From Variovorax guangxiensis (lineage in GTDB: Bacteria > Pseudomonadota > Gammaproteobacteria > Burkholderiales > Burkholderiaceae_C): 64,000 nucleotides of DNA. The stretch is taken from the NCBI RefSeq assembly GCF_003952165.1, contig NZ_RXFT01000002.1, positions 434,001 to 498,000 on the forward strand, in the 5' to 3' direction. The position numbers and the translations under genes were made by a program. Below, piece after piece: positions 63,208 through 64,000 of this stretch. Within the stretch, counting starts at the first letter, position 1, and the number at the start of each line of letters is the position of its first letter. The notes under the pieces were generated by a model, which saw only the letters and a program-made list of their open reading frames with translations, did no database searches and had not been told where the DNA came from.

Positions 63208-64000
63208 TCCTCGACGGCCGCTCTCCCGAAGCCATCGCCGAGGCCGCGCGCGTGCTGCGCGCCGGCGGGCTGGTGGCCTTCCCGACCGAGACCGTCTACG
63301 GCCTGGGCGCGGACGCGAGCAGCGACACCGCCGTCGCCGGCATCTTCGAGGCCAAGGGCCGGCCGTCGGACCATCCGCTGATCGTCCACGTGGCGGCCGG
63401 CACCAAGGGCACGGAGTCGCTCTCGCGCTTCGCGCAGCCGCTGCCGCCCTTCGCGCAGAAGCTGGTGCAGGCCTTCTGGCCGGGGCCGCTCACGCTGATC
63501 GTCACGCGCCAGCCCGGCGTGGGTGCCGCTGCCGCCGGCGGGCAGGACACCATCGGCCTGCGCTGCCCCTCGCATCCGGTGGCGCAGGCGCTGCTCGAAG
63601 CCTGCGCCGAGCAGGGCGTGCCCGGCCTCGCGGGGCCGAGTGCCAACCGCTTCGGCCGCGTCAGCCCGACCACCGCCCAGCACGTGCACGACGAGTTCGG
63701 CGACGAACTGCTGGTGATCGACGGCGGCCCCTGCGACGTGGGCATCGAGTCGACCATCGTCGACTGCAGTCGTGGCGCGCCCGTGCTGCTGCGCCCCGGC
63801 CTCATCACGCGTGCCCAGATCGAGGCCGCCTGCGGCGAGAAGCTCGCCGACCGCGAGGTGCTCGAGACGCCCGATCCGCGCGCATCGGGCACGCTCGAAG
63901 CGCACTACGCCCCGAACGCCAAGGTGCGGCTGATGGACGCCAAGTCGATCCAGACCGGCCTCGACGTGCTCGGCGCGAACGCCGCCCACATCGCAGTGTG
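63204..64000 (+). CDS. L-threonylcarbamoyladenylate synthase (Sua5 type), truncated by window end
   Basis: At least 265 residues. The ATG at 63204 overlaps the purK stop. The YrdC domain has GLVAFPTETVYGLGADASSD near 23, KGRPSDHPLIVHV near 51, FWPGPLTLIV near 91 and GLRCPSHPVAQAL near 115. A Sua5-specific linker (RASGTLEAHYAPNAKVRLM) begins near 232, so this is the longer Sua5 form and not the short TsaC. It makes threonylcarbamoyl-AMP for tRNA t6A. The end is outside the window. Confidence 0.93.
   Translation, partial: MILDGRSPEAIAEAARVLRAGGLVAFPTETVYGLGADASSDTAVAGIFEAKGRPSDHPLIVHVAAGTKGTESLSRFAQPLPPFAQKLVQAFWPGPLTLIVTRQPGVGAAAAGGQDTIGLRCPSHPVAQALLEACAEQGVPGLAGPSANRFGRVSPTTAQHVHDEFGDELLVIDGGPCDVGIESTIVDCSRGAPVLLRPGLITRAQIEAACGEKLADREVLETPDPRASGTLEAHYAPNAKVRLMDAKSIQTGLDVLGANAAHIAV

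Noticed and set aside
1..64000. tRNA, rRNA or CRISPR arrays
   Set aside because: No cloverleaf-like gene, no rRNA segment and no regularly spaced direct repeats were recognised on reading. No covariance search was possible.

Overview
The window is chromosomal DNA of a GC-rich betaproteobacterium, most likely a Variovorax-like member of the Comamonadaceae. The call rests on the dprA/smg/LysM versus def/fmt arrangement, a DUF1631 protein, a Bug-type tricarboxylate binding protein, an AcdS/AcdR pair and the overall codon style. It is an inference from gene content; no database search was run.

Layout. 1-10081: a catabolic block. Forward genes are the end of otnC, otnI, a cytosine-deaminase-like amidohydrolase and a RidA protein. 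They converge on a reverse operon with a creatininase-family hydrolase, an NMT1-type ABC importer, a FAD-linked oxidase, a flavodoxin-fold reductase, a VanB-type reductase and a TetR regulator. 10260-13530: an MFS exporter with an extra C-terminal domain and a polar amino-acid ABC permease with its binding protein. 13812-15865: a four-gene signalling module with a degenerate receiver, an MglA-like GTPase and two roadblock proteins. 16056-22039: an M28 peptidase, an Lrp regulator and a fused indolepyruvate ferredoxin oxidoreductase.

22062-31527 is a foreign, visibly AT-richer island bounded by a decayed IS481 copy and a damaged IS3-family copy. Each abuts a truncated host gene. Inside is a compact reverse operon that I read as a peptide natural-product (RiPP) system. 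It has a 59-residue precursor with a double-glycine leader, an HExxH peptide beta-hydroxylase, a YcaO-like enzyme, a small DUF6176-like protein, an HlyD adaptor and a C39 peptidase-containing ABC exporter. The predicted core has no Cys, Ser or Thr, so the YcaO cannot perform ordinary azoline chemistry on it. A hydroxylase-first route that creates the YcaO substrate is an attractive hypothesis, and this is the most interesting feature of the window.

31891-64000 is mostly housekeeping: yajC-secD-secF, a DUF1631 protein, smg-dprA-LysM, def-bamE-like-fmt, azlCD, an aromatic-type catabolic cluster under a divergent LysR regulator, pgk and pyk. These are followed by acdS with divergent acdR, a lipoprotein esterase, fba, purC, two lipoproteins, a thioredoxin co-chaperone, purE-purK and a truncated Sua5 gene. 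I saw no rRNA, tRNA or CRISPR array.
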